A stretch of 19,612 nucleotides of DNA from an uncultured Desulfuromonadales bacterium (GTDB taxonomy: Bacteria > Desulfobacterota > Desulfuromonadia > Desulfuromonadales > Geopsychrobacteraceae), in assembly GCA_945787295.1 (NCBI GenBank), contig CALZHQ010000054.1, positions 1 to 19,612 on the forward strand, in the 5' to 3' direction. The number at the start of each line of letters is the position of its first letter. Position 1 is the stretch's first letter. The notes beneath the pieces were generated by a model, which was not told the origin of the DNA, did not search any database, and worked only from the letters and a program-made list of their open reading frames with translations. Made by a program: the position numbers and the translations under genes. Shown piece after piece: positions 1 to 8,030 of the stretch.

Positions 1-76
<76 letters not shown>

Positions 77-91
77 ACACGAAAGACCAGA

Positions 92-120
92 GTTATCGCC
101 CAATCCTGGGCGATTGTCAA
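92..120 (-). promoter_or_regulatory. sigma-70 promoter for tRNA-Arg, spacer is a palindrome
   Basis: On the minus strand a perfect -35 TTGACA (120-115) is followed by a 17-nt spacer and -10 GATAAC (97-92), about 15 nt before the tRNA 5' end. An inverted repeat with 8-bp arms (ATCGCCCA / TGGGCGAT, loop of 4, bases 95-114) fills the spacer and enters the -10. The same hairpin could help end transcription of the upstream lipoprotein gene, but it has no U-tract. Confidence 0.6.
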
Positions 121-128
121 CCCTTTTT

Positions 129-587
129 TTAGCCCCGTTGCTTGTATTCGAGCAGGACAAATTTATAACGTGGATTCGTGAATTGATGTTGATCAGGATG
201 AAACCCAAACACCCATCCACGATGGATTTCCTTTTCACCATCACGAACCACGATCTGTACCGCAGGATTGGTTAACTGGTTCGATACCGATGTCGCCCGC
301 TCGCTATTGACTGAAAAAGCCGGCATAAAGTTCAGAACCGTCACTCGCATGCCCGTACCAGGGATCTGGAAGCTACCCCCAATATCGACCTGATAGACAT
401 TTTCCGTCGCTTCTTGTTGATCATGAAGGGCTATCTTGACCGATTTCCACTTCCCTGCTACCACTTCCGGGACAATGATTTTAACTTCCTTCGGCAGCGG
501 CTTTTTTTCCACAACCTGAGGTTCCGGTTCACCGCAAGCAACTAACAACAGCAAGACACTGAAAACTGTCAGAAAAAATCTAACCAT
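129..587 (-). CDS. DUF2155-type periplasmic lipoprotein
   Basis: The 152-residue product starts with a lipoprotein signal: basic N-terminus, hydrophobic core to about residue 15 and lipobox LVAC with Cys18, followed by a Pro/Glu/Lys-rich linker to about residue 38. The rest (about 40-150) resembles the DUF2155 domain of deltaproteobacteria, with the GWVFGFHPDQHQF region near the C-terminus. The mature protein is predicted to be anchored to a membrane facing the periplasm. Its role is unknown. SD-like GAGGA lies 8 nt before the ATG. It sits between a terminator (611-647) and tRNA-Arg and I see no clear promoter of its own, so it may depend on read-through. The family assignment is from memory of the domain pattern and is fairly sure; a function is not. 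Confidence 0.8.
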   Translation of the reverse strand: MVRFFLTVFSVLLLLVACGEPEPQVVEKKPLPKEVKIIVPEVVAGKWKSVKIALHDQQEATENVYQVDIGGSFQIPGTGMRVTVLNFMPAFSVNSERATSVSNQLTNPAVQIVVRDGEKEIHRGWVFGFHPDQHQFTNPRYKFVLLEYKQRG

Positions 588-610
588 TGGCTGTCCTCGG
601 CAACTAAGAT

Positions 611-647
611 AAAAATAAAGCGGAGTAACGATTATCGCTTACTCCGC
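611..647 (-). terminator. Rho-independent terminator of the tRNA-Ser pair
   Basis: A perfect 9-bp stem (GCGGAGTAA at 620-628 with TTACTCCGC at 639-647) is followed on the minus strand by TTTATTTTT (619-611). It lies about 30 nt after the tRNA-Ser(GCT) gene. The plus-strand side has no T-run, so it acts on minus-strand transcripts. Confidence 0.85.
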
Positions 648-678
648 CCTAAATTTGAAGTCTCTTTAATGGTAAAAC

Positions 679-766
<88 letters not shown>

Positions 767-794
767 GCATTGGTAAAACTATTCAATTTATAAG

Positions 795-880
795 TGGCGG
801 AGGAGGTAGGATTCGAACCCACGGAACTTTCGTTCAACGGTTTTCAAGACCGCCGCCTTAAGCCACTCGGCCACTCCTCC
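795..880 (-). tRNA. tRNA-Ser (anticodon TGA), encoded CCA
   Basis: Minus-strand cloverleaf with acceptor GGAGGAG/CTCCTCC, discriminator G and encoded CCA. The anticodon loop CTTGAAA gives TGA. It has a long class II variable arm and T-loop TTCGAAT. It lies about 100 nt downstream of serS, the gene for the enzyme that charges it. Confidence 0.97.
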
Positions 881-920
881 GTAGCCTTTTCACTCTTGCA
901 TTTCAAAAAACGCGGCGTTC

Positions 921-949
921 GTTGTATCGAATATCGCTGCAAATTGCAA
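921..949 (-). promoter_or_regulatory. possible sigma-70 promoter for the tRNA-Ser pair
   Basis: Minus strand TTGCAA (949-944), 17-nt spacer, TACAAC (926-921), about 40 nt before tRNA-Ser(TGA). Each box matches 4 of 6 consensus bases, so this is tentative. Read-through from serS is the alternative. Confidence 0.35.
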
Positions 950-980
950 GCGGAAACCGTCCCCAAGCTCTTCGCCAAGC

Positions 981-2252
981 TTATTTTTCTATTTTTTCTA
1001 ATCCGCCCATGTACGGTTTGAGAACTTCCGGAATCAGAACCGAGCCGTCTTCCTGCTGGTAATTCTCCAAGATCGCCAACCAGGTGCGGCCGATCGCCAG
1101 TCCCGAGCCGTTGAGAGTATGCACAAGTTCCGGTTTCTTGGCGCCATCACGACGGAAACGGATCGATGCACGCCGGGCCTGGAAATCACGGAAATTGGAA
1201 CAGGAAGAGATTTCCCGATAACACTCCTGCCCCGGCAACCAGACTTCGATATCGTAGGTTCGGGCCGCGGAGAAGCCTATATCGCCGGTACAGAGATCAA
1301 CCACCCGGTACGGCAACTGCAGTAACTGCAGCACCTTCTCGGCATTCTGGGTCAAGTTCTCCAGTTCGGCTTCCGAATCTTCGGGGCGGGTAAATTTGAC
1401 CAGCTCGACCTTGTTGAACTGATGCTGACGGATCAGGCCACGGGTGTCACGGCCGTGCGAACCGGCCTCCTTGCGGAAGCAAGGGGTGTAAGCGGTGTAG
1501 CAGAGTGGCAGATCTTTTTCGCTGAGGATTTCGTCACGGTGGATGTTGGTCACCGGCACTTCTGCGGTCGGAATCAAAAACAGGTCGACCTCTTCGGTAT
1601 GGAACAGGTCACTTTCAAATTTCGGCAACTGGCCGGTCCCGGTCATGCTGGTGCGGTTGACCAGGAACGGCGGCAGGGTTTCAGTGTAGCCGTGCTGCTC
1701 AGTGTGCAGATCGAGCATGAAATTGATCAGCGCCCGTTCCAGTCGCGCCCCCGCCCCGGTATAAAGGGCGAAACGCGCCCCGGAAATCTTTCCAGCACGT
1801 TCGAAGTCGAGGATACCGAGATCTTCACCTAGGTCCCAGTGCGCTTTTGCTGCAAACGGAAACGCTGGTTTCTCGCCCCAACTGCGGATTTCGGCATTGT
1901 CATCTTCAGAAGCACCGATCGGGCTTTCTTCATGGGGGATATTCGGCACCCCCATCAGGAGTTCACTGAACTGCTCTTCGACCGCACGGAGCTGATCGTC
2001 CAACTCCTTGATCTGCGCCGAAACTTCCTTCATCCGCGCAATCTCACCCTGCACCTGGCTTTTATCCTTGGTTTTGCCGATCAGGGCAGAAACTTTGTTT
2101 TTCTCCGCCTTGAGGTTTTCCCCTTCGCCGAGCAGTTCGCGGCGCTGCTGATCGAGAGCCTGGAAACCGGACAGATCGATCCCACCACCACGGGTCGCCA
2201 AGGCTTTTTCAGCGGCCTCGAAGTTCTCGCGTAAATATCTGATATCGAGCAT
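981..2252 (-). CDS. serS: seryl-tRNA synthetase
   Basis: The product is 423 residues, the usual length for bacterial SerRS, and charges tRNA-Ser (and tRNA-Sec) with serine in the cytoplasm. Residues about 1-110 form the charged helical hairpin that grips the long variable arm of tRNA-Ser. The class II catalytic core follows, with the [10 protein letters not shown] stretch (serine/ATP pocket), motif 2 [15 protein letters not shown], and motif 3 around [17 protein letters not shown] near the C-terminus. The start is supported by SD GGAGGAG 6 nt before the ATG. A probable promoter lies at 2295-2323. Its two cognate tRNA genes lie directly downstream on the same strand. No T-box leader is visible. 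Confidence 0.97.
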   Translation of the reverse strand: MLDIRYLRENFEAAEKALATRGGGIDLSGFQALDQQRRELLGEGENLKAEKNKVSALIGKTKDKSQVQGEIARMKEVSAQIKELDDQLRAVEEQFSELLMGVPNIPHEESPIGASEDDNAEIRSWGEKPAFPFAAKAHWDLGEDLGILDFERAGKISGARFALYTGAGARLERALINFMLDLHTEQHGYTETLPPFLVNRTSMTGTGQLPKFESDLFHTEEVDLFLIPTAEVPVTNIHRDEILSEKDLPLCYTAYTPCFRKEAGSHGRDTRGLIRQHQFNKVELVKFTRPEDSEAELENLTQNAEKVLQLLQLPYRVVDLCTGDIGFSAARTYDIEVWLPGQECYREISSCSNFRDFQARRASIRFRRDGAKKPELVHTLNGSGLAIGRTWLAILENYQQEDGSVLIPEVLKPYMGGLEKIEK

Positions 2253-2294
2253 GATTTACTCCTCCATGCGATTTATTCAAAAGTCGGACAAAAG

Positions 2295-2323
2295 TTGATA
2301 ACACTTCTATTTCACAGGGTCAA
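2295..2323 (-). promoter_or_regulatory. sigma-70 promoter for serS
   Basis: Minus strand TTGACC (2323-2318), 17-nt spacer, TATCAA (2300-2295), about 43 nt before the serS ATG. Matches are 5/6 and 4/6. It would allow serS to be expressed apart from the upstream HD gene. Confidence 0.5.
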
Positions 2324-2336
2324 GGGTTGCAACCCT
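2323..2336. repeat. perfect 14-bp palindrome abutting the serS -35
   Basis: AGGGTTGCAACCCT reads the same on both strands and ends on the first base of the -35 element of the proposed serS promoter. It could be a regulator site. As RNA it would have little or no loop, and no T-run follows, so it is a poor terminator. Confidence 0.5.
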
Positions 2337-2349
2337 CTCTGACCGAAAT

Positions 2350-2922
2350 CTACTTTTCTCCTTTTATCCACCACTCTTTATCATCATCAAACCACCATTT
2401 TGTGGAATCGGTCTCCCAGATGGTCTCCGCCAGCTGTTTGGCGACCTCGGTCTGCAAGCGCTGCAGCGAAAAGGGGTACCATTCATCGGCATAACGGTTA
2501 CCAAGGTCTTTGTGCTCTTTGAGCGACAACACCATCTCCAACTGGTCGGCATCGTGAGCCAACTGGGCCTCATGGGACTGGTTGGCCATAAACTCCAGCA
2601 AGGTGGCTCGGTAATCGTCGCCAAACGGCAGCTGCCGCGCCAGATCTTCAACGGCTTTTTCCTCGTCCGGTTTGGAATATTTCTTGTTCACATAATTCAA
2701 ATCACCGATCCGCGCTTCGGGGATATCGTGAAACAGGCAGAGCTGCATCACCCGGCCGACGTTCGCCAGGCCGTCAAGCTGCGCCAGAGTATAACCGATC
2801 ATCGCGGTGCGGAAGCTGTGTTCGGCAACCGACTCGGCCCCGGAGCCGAGAAACTGAAAACCGGTGCGCGGCGTACGTTTGAGCATGCCGACTTCAAACA
2901 GAAAATTGGCCAGATTTTTCAT
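2350..2922 (-). CDS. HD-domain 5'-nucleotidase-like hydrolase (YfbR type)
   Basis: A 190-residue single-domain HD protein. The metal-ligand set is visible: H35 in AEHSFR, H65-D66 in LFHDIPEARIGD, and a C-side Asp at D124/D126 (LAHDADQLEM). The E-A-x-x-G-D after HD is typical of the HD_3/YfbR group, which hydrolyses 5'-(deoxy)nucleoside monophosphates in the cytoplasm using a divalent metal. The exact substrate here is inferred. SD CAGGAG stands 9 nt before the ATG. It lies upstream of serS on the same strand with a 97-nt gap that holds a candidate serS promoter, so cotranscription is possible but not required. Confidence 0.85.
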   Translation of the reverse strand: MKNLANFLFEVGMLKRTPRTGFQFLGSGAESVAEHSFRTAMIGYTLAQLDGLANVGRVMQLCLFHDIPEARIGDLNYVNKKYSKPDEEKAVEDLARQLPFGDDYRATLLEFMANQSHEAQLAHDADQLEMVLSLKEHKDLGNRYADEWYPFSLQRLQTEVAKQLAETIWETDSTKWWFDDDKEWWIKGEK

Positions 2923-2945
2923 TTACGAATCTCCTGAATTTATAA

Positions 2946-3065
2946 AGCCTGCTCAAAATGGTTCAGTTGCAAGGCTTGTGAAACCGCAGCCGTGAGGCGT
3001 AGCAGCGCTACGTCAAGCGGCGAGGATTGAGCGTAACGCAGCAAATGTGCCATTTTCAGAAGGCT
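2946..3065. repeat. 120-bp palindromic intergenic repeat (REP/MITE-like)
   Basis: The two ends form terminal inverted repeats matching at 14 of 16 bases (2946-2961 and 3050-3065, outer parts AGCCT and inner AAAATGG). The centre holds a perfect hairpin CGTAGC-AGC-GCTACG, and the two halves are loosely complementary throughout. It carries no gene; a minus-strand reading frame crossing it is judged spurious. It fills the gap between the EamA stop codon and the HD gene start. I recall very similar intergenic repeats in Desulfuromonadia genomes; copy number cannot be judged from one copy here. Confidence 0.65.
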
Positions 3066-3067
3066 GA

Positions 3068-3940
3068 TCACCCATGCCACACCAGGGCCACTCCCGCAAG
3101 AATCATCCCCGCAGAGGTCAAACGGATCCGCCCGAACGACTCGCCCAGAAACAAGAGTCCGATCAGTACGCCGATCAACAGGCTGACCTGCCTTACCGGC
3201 ACCGCATAACTGACCGGCGACAATTGCAAACCGAAGCGGAACGACAAAAAGGACGCGAGCATCACCGGCCCCGACCAGAGCACCAGCTTGCGGCTCTGCC
3301 GCCACTCCTCGAGAATCCGGCCGCGGTAACCGGGTCGTAACAGGTTGAGCGACATGATGCCGAGCATGAAAAAAACCAGCACGTAGGTGAAATGGTAGGC
3401 AGAGTAATTATCGACCCCGGTTTTATCGAGGATGGCACCGATCGAATAGATAAACCCGGCGAACAAGGCCGCCTGTACCGAACGATTGCCGAGCTGAGAA
3501 AAAGGGCGCACAATTTCCTCTGGCGACAGGCCACGCAACTGGATGCAGTAAGCACCTGCCACGATCAGCACGATTCCCGCCGCGCCCAAGGGGCTGAGAT
3601 TTTCCCCCAGCAGCATCACCCCCCAGAAAGGCACATAGAGCATCGAGGTCTGCGCCAGGGGATAGGTCATCGACAGATCCCCATCGCGATAGGCGACACC
3701 GGTAAACCAGTGATAGAGCACAAAACAGACTGCCGCCGCGGCCGCCAGCAACAACGAACGGGATGAAAGCTCGGGCAGGCCAAGACCGGAACCGAACATA
3801 AAAACGCTCATCAGGCTCCAGGAACAGACAAACATCCACCAGATGAAGATGGTCTTGTCACGGCTCTGTTTGACCAGCAAATTCCAGAGAGCGTGCATCA
3901 AGGCGGAAAATACGATCAGGGCTAAAGCAAAGCTATCCAT
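3068..3940 (-). CDS. EamA/DMT-family transporter
   Basis: An inner-membrane protein of 290 residues from this start, with about ten hydrophobic spans arranged as two EamA repeats of about 140 residues, the usual drug/metabolite transporter layout. The N-terminal repeat opens with ALMHALWNLLVKQSRD, a typical EamA start. Substrate unknown. An ATG at 3952 gives four more residues (MMPA). I prefer 3940 because a -10-like TATGAT (953-948 on the 3900 line, that is 3953-3948) overlaps the upstream ATG and leaves exactly 7 nt to this one, implying a leaderless mRNA; neither start has a Shine-Dalgarno. It is divergent from fumC. Confidence 0.85.
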   Translation of the reverse strand: MDSFALALIVFSALMHALWNLLVKQSRDKTIFIWWMFVCSWSLMSVFMFGSGLGLPELSSRSLLLAAAAAVCFVLYHWFTGVAYRDGDLSMTYPLAQTSMLYVPFWGVMLLGENLSPLGAAGIVLIVAGAYCIQLRGLSPEEIVRPFSQLGNRSVQAALFAGFIYSIGAILDKTGVDNYSAYHFTYVLVFFMLGIMSLNLLRPGYRGRILEEWRQSRKLVLWSGPVMLASFLSFRFGLQLSPVSYAVPVRQVSLLIGVLIGLLFLGESFGRIRLTSAGMILAGVALVWHG

Positions 3941-3947
3941 GGCGGGC

Positions 3948-3953
3948 ATCATA
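3948..3953 (-). promoter_or_regulatory. candidate -10 box for the EamA gene
   Basis: Minus strand TATGAT (5 of 6 consensus) lies 7 nt before the ATG at 3940. The -35 at 16-18 nt spacing is poor (TTTCTT or similar), so this is only a candidate. Confidence 0.35.
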
Positions 3954-3982
3954 GCCGAAGGCAGGTATGAAAGAAAGCGGCT

Positions 3983-4010
3983 TTGACAGTTGCCACAAGA
4001 GCGCTATCCT
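3983..4010 (+). promoter_or_regulatory. sigma-70 promoter for fumC
   Basis: Perfect -35 TTGACA (3983-3988), 16-nt spacer, -10 TATCCT (4005-4010), 46 nt upstream of the fumC ATG, leaving a leader of about 40 nt. Confidence 0.6.
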
Positions 4011-4056
4011 ATGAAGATGAACTGTTTTCCAAGCGTAGCAGCAGAAAGGACCATCC

Positions 4057-5445
4057 ATGGGTGGCTATCGTATTGAACAGGATTCTTTAGGCGAGATGCA
4101 GGTCCCGCAAGACGCCCTTTACGGCGCCCAGACCGCGCGCGCGATCGACAATTTTCCGATCTCCGGCATCCCATTGAGCCAGCCGATGCTGCGCGCCCTC
4201 GGGCTGATAAAAAAGCATGCGGCGCAGACCAACCTGGAGCTCGGGCTGCTTACGGCCGAGGCCGCAGATGCCATCATCCGCGCTGCCACCGAGGTGGTGG
4301 AAGGCAAACTGGACGAACACTTCCCGGTCGATATTTTTCAGACCGGTTCCGGTACCAGCAGCAACATGAATACCAATGAGGTGATCGCCAACCGTGCCGC
4401 CCGGCTGCTCGGACAACCGATCGGCAGCAAGGCGATCCACCCGAATGACCAGGTCAATCTCGGCCAGTCGAGCAACGATGTCTTCCCCAGTGCGATCCAT
4501 ATCGCCTGCGCCGAACAGCTGCATCAACAGCTGTTACCGGCCCTGGAACTGCTGCTGCAGCAATTGACCGAAAAAAGCGAGGAGTTTAAAGAGATCCTGA
4601 AGATCGGCCGCACCCACCTGCAGGATGCGACCCCTGTCAAACTGGGGCAGGTCTTCTCCGGCTATGCCCGGCAGGTCGAACTGGCCCACGAACGGCTCTC
4701 GGTCTGCAGCAGCCCGCTTTACGAACTGGCCCTCGGTGGCACGGCGGTCGGGACCGGCATTAACACCCATCCACAGTTTGCCAGCAAAACCATCGCTGCC
4801 ATCGCGCGCGACACCTGCCTGCCGTTTCGCGAAGCAACCAATCATTTCGAGGCGCAAGGCGCAAAAGATGCCTTGATTGCTACCAGCGGCAGCCTCAAAG
4901 GCTGTGCGATCAGCCTGTTTAAAATCGCCAACGACATCCGCTTTCTGGCCAGTGGCCCGCGCTGCGGAATCGGCGAACTGATCCTACCGGCGGTACAACC
5001 GGGCAGTTCGATCATGCCGGGCAAGATCAACCCGGTGATGGCTGAAGCGCTATTGCAGGTCTGCGCCCAGGTCGTCGGAAACGATGCCACTGTCGCCCTC
5101 TGCGGTCTTTCTGGGAATTTTGAGCTAAACGTGATGATGCCGGTGATGGCCCATAACATTCTGCAGAGCATTGAGCTGCTCAGCAAAGGAATCCGTGCTT
5201 TTGATGAAAAGTGCCTTGGTGGGTTACAGGCTGATGAGCAACGCTGTACCGACCTGCTGGAGCAGAGTTTGGCCCTGGTGACCGCGCTGGTGCCGGAGAT
5301 CGGTTACGACCGCTCGGCAGAGCTGGCCAAGCAGGCGCACAAAACGGGTAAAACGTTACGGGAATTGGCGCTGGAAGATGGCGTTGACGCCGGAGTATTG
5401 GACAAATTGCTTGATCCGGCATCGATGACCGAACCGAAGTCATAA
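4057..5445 (+). CDS. fumC: class II fumarate hydratase
   Basis: A cytoplasmic homotetrameric enzyme interconverting fumarate and L-malate in the TCA cycle, without an iron-sulfur cluster. The product is 462 residues (E. coli FumC 467). Landmarks in order: TGSGTSSNMNTNEV (about 100-113), HPNDQVNLGQSSNDVFPSA (about 128-146), GRTHLQDATPVKLGQ with the conserved His (about 185-199), and the family signature GSSIMPGKIN (about 315-324). The SSNDVFP form and overall match favour fumarase over aspartate ammonia-lyase. SD-like AAAGGA precedes the ATG at 4057. It has its own promoter, is divergent from the EamA gene, and no partner gene is evident. Confidence 0.95.
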   Translation: MGGYRIEQDSLGEMQVPQDALYGAQTARAIDNFPISGIPLSQPMLRALGLIKKHAAQTNLELGLLTAEAADAIIRAATEVVEGKLDEHFPVDIFQTGSGTSSNMNTNEVIANRAARLLGQPIGSKAIHPNDQVNLGQSSNDVFPSAIHIACAEQLHQQLLPALELLLQQLTEKSEEFKEILKIGRTHLQDATPVKLGQVFSGYARQVELAHERLSVCSSPLYELALGGTAVGTGINTHPQFASKTIAAIARDTCLPFREATNHFEAQGAKDALIATSGSLKGCAISLFKIANDIRFLASGPRCGIGELILPAVQPGSSIMPGKINPVMAEALLQVCAQVVGNDATVALCGLSGNFELNVMMPVMAHNILQSIELLSKGIRAFDEKCLGGLQADEQRCTDLLEQSLALVTALVPEIGYDRSAELAKQAHKTGKTLRELALEDGVDAGVLDKLLDPASMTEPKS

Positions 5446-5501
5446 CCTAAGGGCAGACCGACATGCAATGTTGACGCATGAGCAAAAAGACATGCCAACA
5501 A

Positions 5502-5528
5502 GCAGAGGGCAGGCCAGATTGCCTCTGC
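5502..5528 (+). terminator. hairpin downstream of fumC, weak terminator candidate
   Basis: GCAGAGGgCA (5502-5511, one bulged G) pairs with TGCCTCTGC (5520-5528) around an 8-nt loop, 56 nt after the fumC stop. What follows (AATCATATTA) is AT-rich but not a U-tract, so intrinsic termination is uncertain. Nothing else is seen in 5446-5598. Confidence 0.35.
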
Positions 5529-5598
5529 AATCATATTAAAAACAAGGCCACAACTGCGCGAAGAACGCTCAAAACGATTAAATTTTCTAGGTTTTTCT

Positions 5599-5626
5599 TT
5601 GTCAATTTCCGGCAAGTCGGTATGAT
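5599..5626 (+). promoter_or_regulatory. strong sigma-70 promoter, leaderless MFS gene
   Basis: TTGTCA (5599-5604), 16-nt spacer, TATGAT (5621-5626); both boxes match 5 of 6. The ATG of the MFS gene begins 9 nt after the -10, so transcription would start within a base or two of the start codon. Confidence 0.6.
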
Positions 5627-5634
5627 CTTGCGCT

Positions 5635-6885
5635 ATGTGGAAACAACAAACAGCAGGAGCTCCGCCAGCTCCGAAATCTTTTCATTATGGCTGGGTGATT
5701 GTTCTGGTCGGCACCTTGACAATCGTCGCCTGTCTCGGCCTTGCCCGCTTCGCCTTCGGCATGCTGCTTCCTTCAATGCGCGACGCACTGGGGCTGTCCT
5801 ATGATGAGATGGGATTACTCGGCACAGCGAACTTTGCCGGTTACTTGGCCGCCGTTGGTGTCACCCCTCTGCTGCTGCGCTACTTAACGCCCCGCAAACT
5901 GATCGCTGGTGGACTCCTGCTGATCGCCGTCTGCATCTTTGCCATCAGTGCAAGTCAAGAATATCTTCAGGTTCTGGTCTTCTATAGTCTGGTCGGAATC
6001 GGTAGCGGATTGGCCAATATACCGCTGATGGTCCTGGTGACATACTGGTTCCGCCGCGAGCACCGGGGCCGGGCTGCTGGGTTGATTGTCATCGGCAGTG
6101 GTTTTGCCATCATGTTTTCCGGATTTCTTATCCCGGTGTTCAACACACATTTCGGTGCAGCTGGATGGCGCGCCAGCTGGGCGCTGATCGCCGCGATCGT
6201 ATTGTTAATCGCGATCATCGCCGCCCTGCTGCTCCGCAACAACCCCGCCGAAAAAGGTCTGGAACCGGTTGGACGAAAAGAGACCGGAGCCTACCCTGCG
6301 GAGGAGCTCAAGGTGCCGGTCAGCGCCGCGCAGATTCTCCTGCACCTTGGTGTGCTTTACTTTGTTTTCGGCACGACCTATGTAATTTACGGTACCTTCA
6401 TTGTCACCACGCTGATCGAGGAATACGGCTTCGCTGAAGCCAGCGCAGGTCAGTTCTGGGCATGGGTCGGTTTTTTCAGCCTCTTTTCCGGGATTGTTTT
6501 CGGAACACTCTCCGATCGGATCGGCCGCAAAGGGGGGTTGATGACCGTCTTCGCTGTGCAAACTTTAGCTTATTTGTTTGCAGGTTTAAAACTGGGCTCG
6601 ACTGTCATTTTCTGCTCGGTCGTTCTGTATGGCATCGCCGCCTTCGCCATCCCGGCGATCATGGCGGCAGCAATCGGTGACTACCTGGGCCAAGCGAAAG
6701 CTGCGGCGGGCTTTTCGATCATTACCTTTTGTTTCGCCATCGGCCAGACTCTGGGCCCAGCCGTGGCCGGAACCGTGGCCGAAACCAGCGGGACCTTCAC
6801 CGGTAGCTATCTCGCTTCGGCGTCACTGACGGCTAGCGCAGTCATCCTCGCCCTTTTCCTCCCAGCCCCTTCGGGACAGCACTGA
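5635..6885 (+). CDS. MFS transporter
   Basis: A 416-residue inner-membrane protein with about 12 hydrophobic spans in two halves separated by a charged loop at about residues 205-230. The N-terminal span GLARFAFGMLLPSM resembles YbfB/YjiJ- or OFA-like members. The inter-helix motif DRIGRKGG in the second half is the classical MFS motif A. Substrate unknown; proton-coupled transport of a small anion would be a guess. The start is firm: an in-frame TGA at 5623-5625 excludes any earlier start and no Shine-Dalgarno precedes the ATG, which lies directly behind a good promoter. Its stop is 23 bp from the convergent rnd stop. Confidence 0.9.
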   Translation: MWKQQTAGAPPAPKSFHYGWVIVLVGTLTIVACLGLARFAFGMLLPSMRDALGLSYDEMGLLGTANFAGYLAAVGVTPLLLRYLTPRKLIAGGLLLIAVCIFAISASQEYLQVLVFYSLVGIGSGLANIPLMVLVTYWFRREHRGRAAGLIVIGSGFAIMFSGFLIPVFNTHFGAAGWRASWALIAAIVLLIAIIAALLLRNNPAEKGLEPVGRKETGAYPAEELKVPVSAAQILLHLGVLYFVFGTTYVIYGTFIVTTLIEEYGFAEASAGQFWAWVGFFSLFSGIVFGTLSDRIGRKGGLMTVFAVQTLAYLFAGLKLGSTVIFCSVVLYGIAAFAIPAIMAAAIGDYLGQAKAAAGFSIITFCFAIGQTLGPAVAGTVAETSGTFTGSYLASASLTASAVILALFLPAPSGQH

Positions 6886-6908
6886 CAAGGAATCTTTGAC
6901 GGCCAGGC

Positions 6909-8030
6909 TTAATTCAAGGTCCGCAGAATCCCTTCCCCCAACACCTTGCGCTGCCAGCTCTTCAGCAGCACGATACCATCCAGGTCCTGCTCCGACCGCG
7001 GTTGTTTCCGGGCCAGTTCATCAAGCAGGGCGTTGTTGATCAGCACCCCCGGGTCAAGTTCCAGATCAGTGGCGACTTTCTTACGCCAATCCTTCAAGCG
7101 GGTCAGCCGCTTTTCAATCTGCGGATCTTTGGCGCGCCGTTCGCCGCGAGGGTAAATCGGCAACTCGGTTTCTGGAAGATCGAGGGCCGCACCGACCCGA
7201 TGCAGCAGTTTCCCGCCATAACGATCGATCAAGCGCGGCGACAAGCCATCGACCTCCTGCAGCTTCTGCCGCCCGCTCGGCTTCAACTTGGCCAGATGCA
7301 GTAAAGATTTATTACCCAGGACCTTGTAGAGCGGACAATCACGCCGCTGAGCCTCATCATCACGCCAATGCAACAGATTCTCCAACACCGCCAACTGCCT
7401 CTGATCCAGCGTTCCGGCACCTTTAAAACGGAGAAACAACGGACCTTCATGTGCAGTAAAACGCACCTTTTCCAGTAATGAGAATTCTTCCTGCACCCAG
7501 TCGAGTCGCGCTTTGTCGATCAGTTTCTGCTCGAGGATTTCTACTAGCCGGTGCAGGTGCCCGGTGTCCTCAGCCGCGTAACGGACCATCCCCTCTGACA
7601 GAGGGCGTTTCGACCAGTCGGCGCGCTGATATTGTTTGTCCAGCTCGACATCGAAGTACTTGCGCAGCACATCCGCCAGACCGAATTTTTCTTCGCCAAG
7701 AAACTGACTGGAGATCATGGTGTCGAACAGACCGTTGATTTCGATAGCGAAATCACGGGCCAGACAGCGGATATCGTAATCGGCGGCATGAAATATCTTC
7801 CGCACCTGAGGATCGGCCAACACCGGCTTGAGCGGAGCCAGGTCAGCTCCGGCCAAGGGATCGATCAACACCGTTTCTTCCGGTGTGGAAAACTGCAGCA
7901 GACAGACCTTCTCCTGGTAATTGTGCATCGAATCTGCTTCCAGATCGACGGCAATTACCGGATACCGTTGCAGCTGTTTCGCTAAATCAGCAACCTGCTC
8001 GGTGCTGGTCAATATCGGCGGTAACGTCAT
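6909..8030 (-). CDS. rnd: ribonuclease D
   Basis: A 373-residue 3'-5' exoribonuclease of the DEDDy type, which trims tRNA and other small RNA 3' ends. Catalytic residues are all visible: D29 and E31 (DLEAD), D86 in HAADYD, Y151 and D155 in RYAAED, positions essentially the same as in E. coli RNase D. An HRDC domain follows at about 212-290, and the C-terminal part is a second helical region. It is the last gene of the operon. Its ATG directly abuts the mutY stop (TAAATG), and its SD GGAG lies inside the end of mutY, so translation is probably coupled. The terminator must lie inside or beyond the convergent MFS gene; none is obvious. Confidence 0.92.
   Translation of the reverse strand: MTLPPILTSTEQVADLAKQLQRYPVIAVDLEADSMHNYQEKVCLLQFSTPEETVLIDPLAGADLAPLKPVLADPQVRKIFHAADYDIRCLARDFAIEINGLFDTMISSQFLGEEKFGLADVLRKYFDVELDKQYQRADWSKRPLSEGMVRYAAEDTGHLHRLVEILEQKLIDKARLDWVQEEFSLLEKVRFTAHEGPLFLRFKGAGTLDQRQLAVLENLLHWRDDEAQRRDCPLYKVLGNKSLLHLAKLKPSGRQKLQEVDGLSPRLIDRYGGKLLHRVGAALDLPETELPIYPRGERRAKDPQIEKRLTRLKDWRKKVATDLELDPGVLINNALLDELARKQPRSEQDLDGIVLLKSWQRKVLGEGILRTLN

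Noticed and set aside
794..1021. Plus-strand frame of 75 codons over the tRNA-Ser(TGA) gene
   Set aside because: It is the antisense of a tRNA-Ser and the end of serS; the EVGFEPTELSFNGF type of peptide is a known artefact of tRNA-Ser genes.
2253..2349. T-box or riboswitch leader for serS
   Set aside because: The gap is only 97 nt and shows no T-box sequence or terminator pair.
2940..3305. Minus-strand 121-codon frame ending in a LRYAQSSPLDVALLRL stretch
   Set aside because: Its C-terminal part is a translation of the 120-bp palindromic repeat and the rest overlaps the EamA gene.
4057..5445. Reading fumC as aspartate ammonia-lyase
   Set aside because: The SSNDVFPSA and overall match to FumC, including length, favour fumarase.
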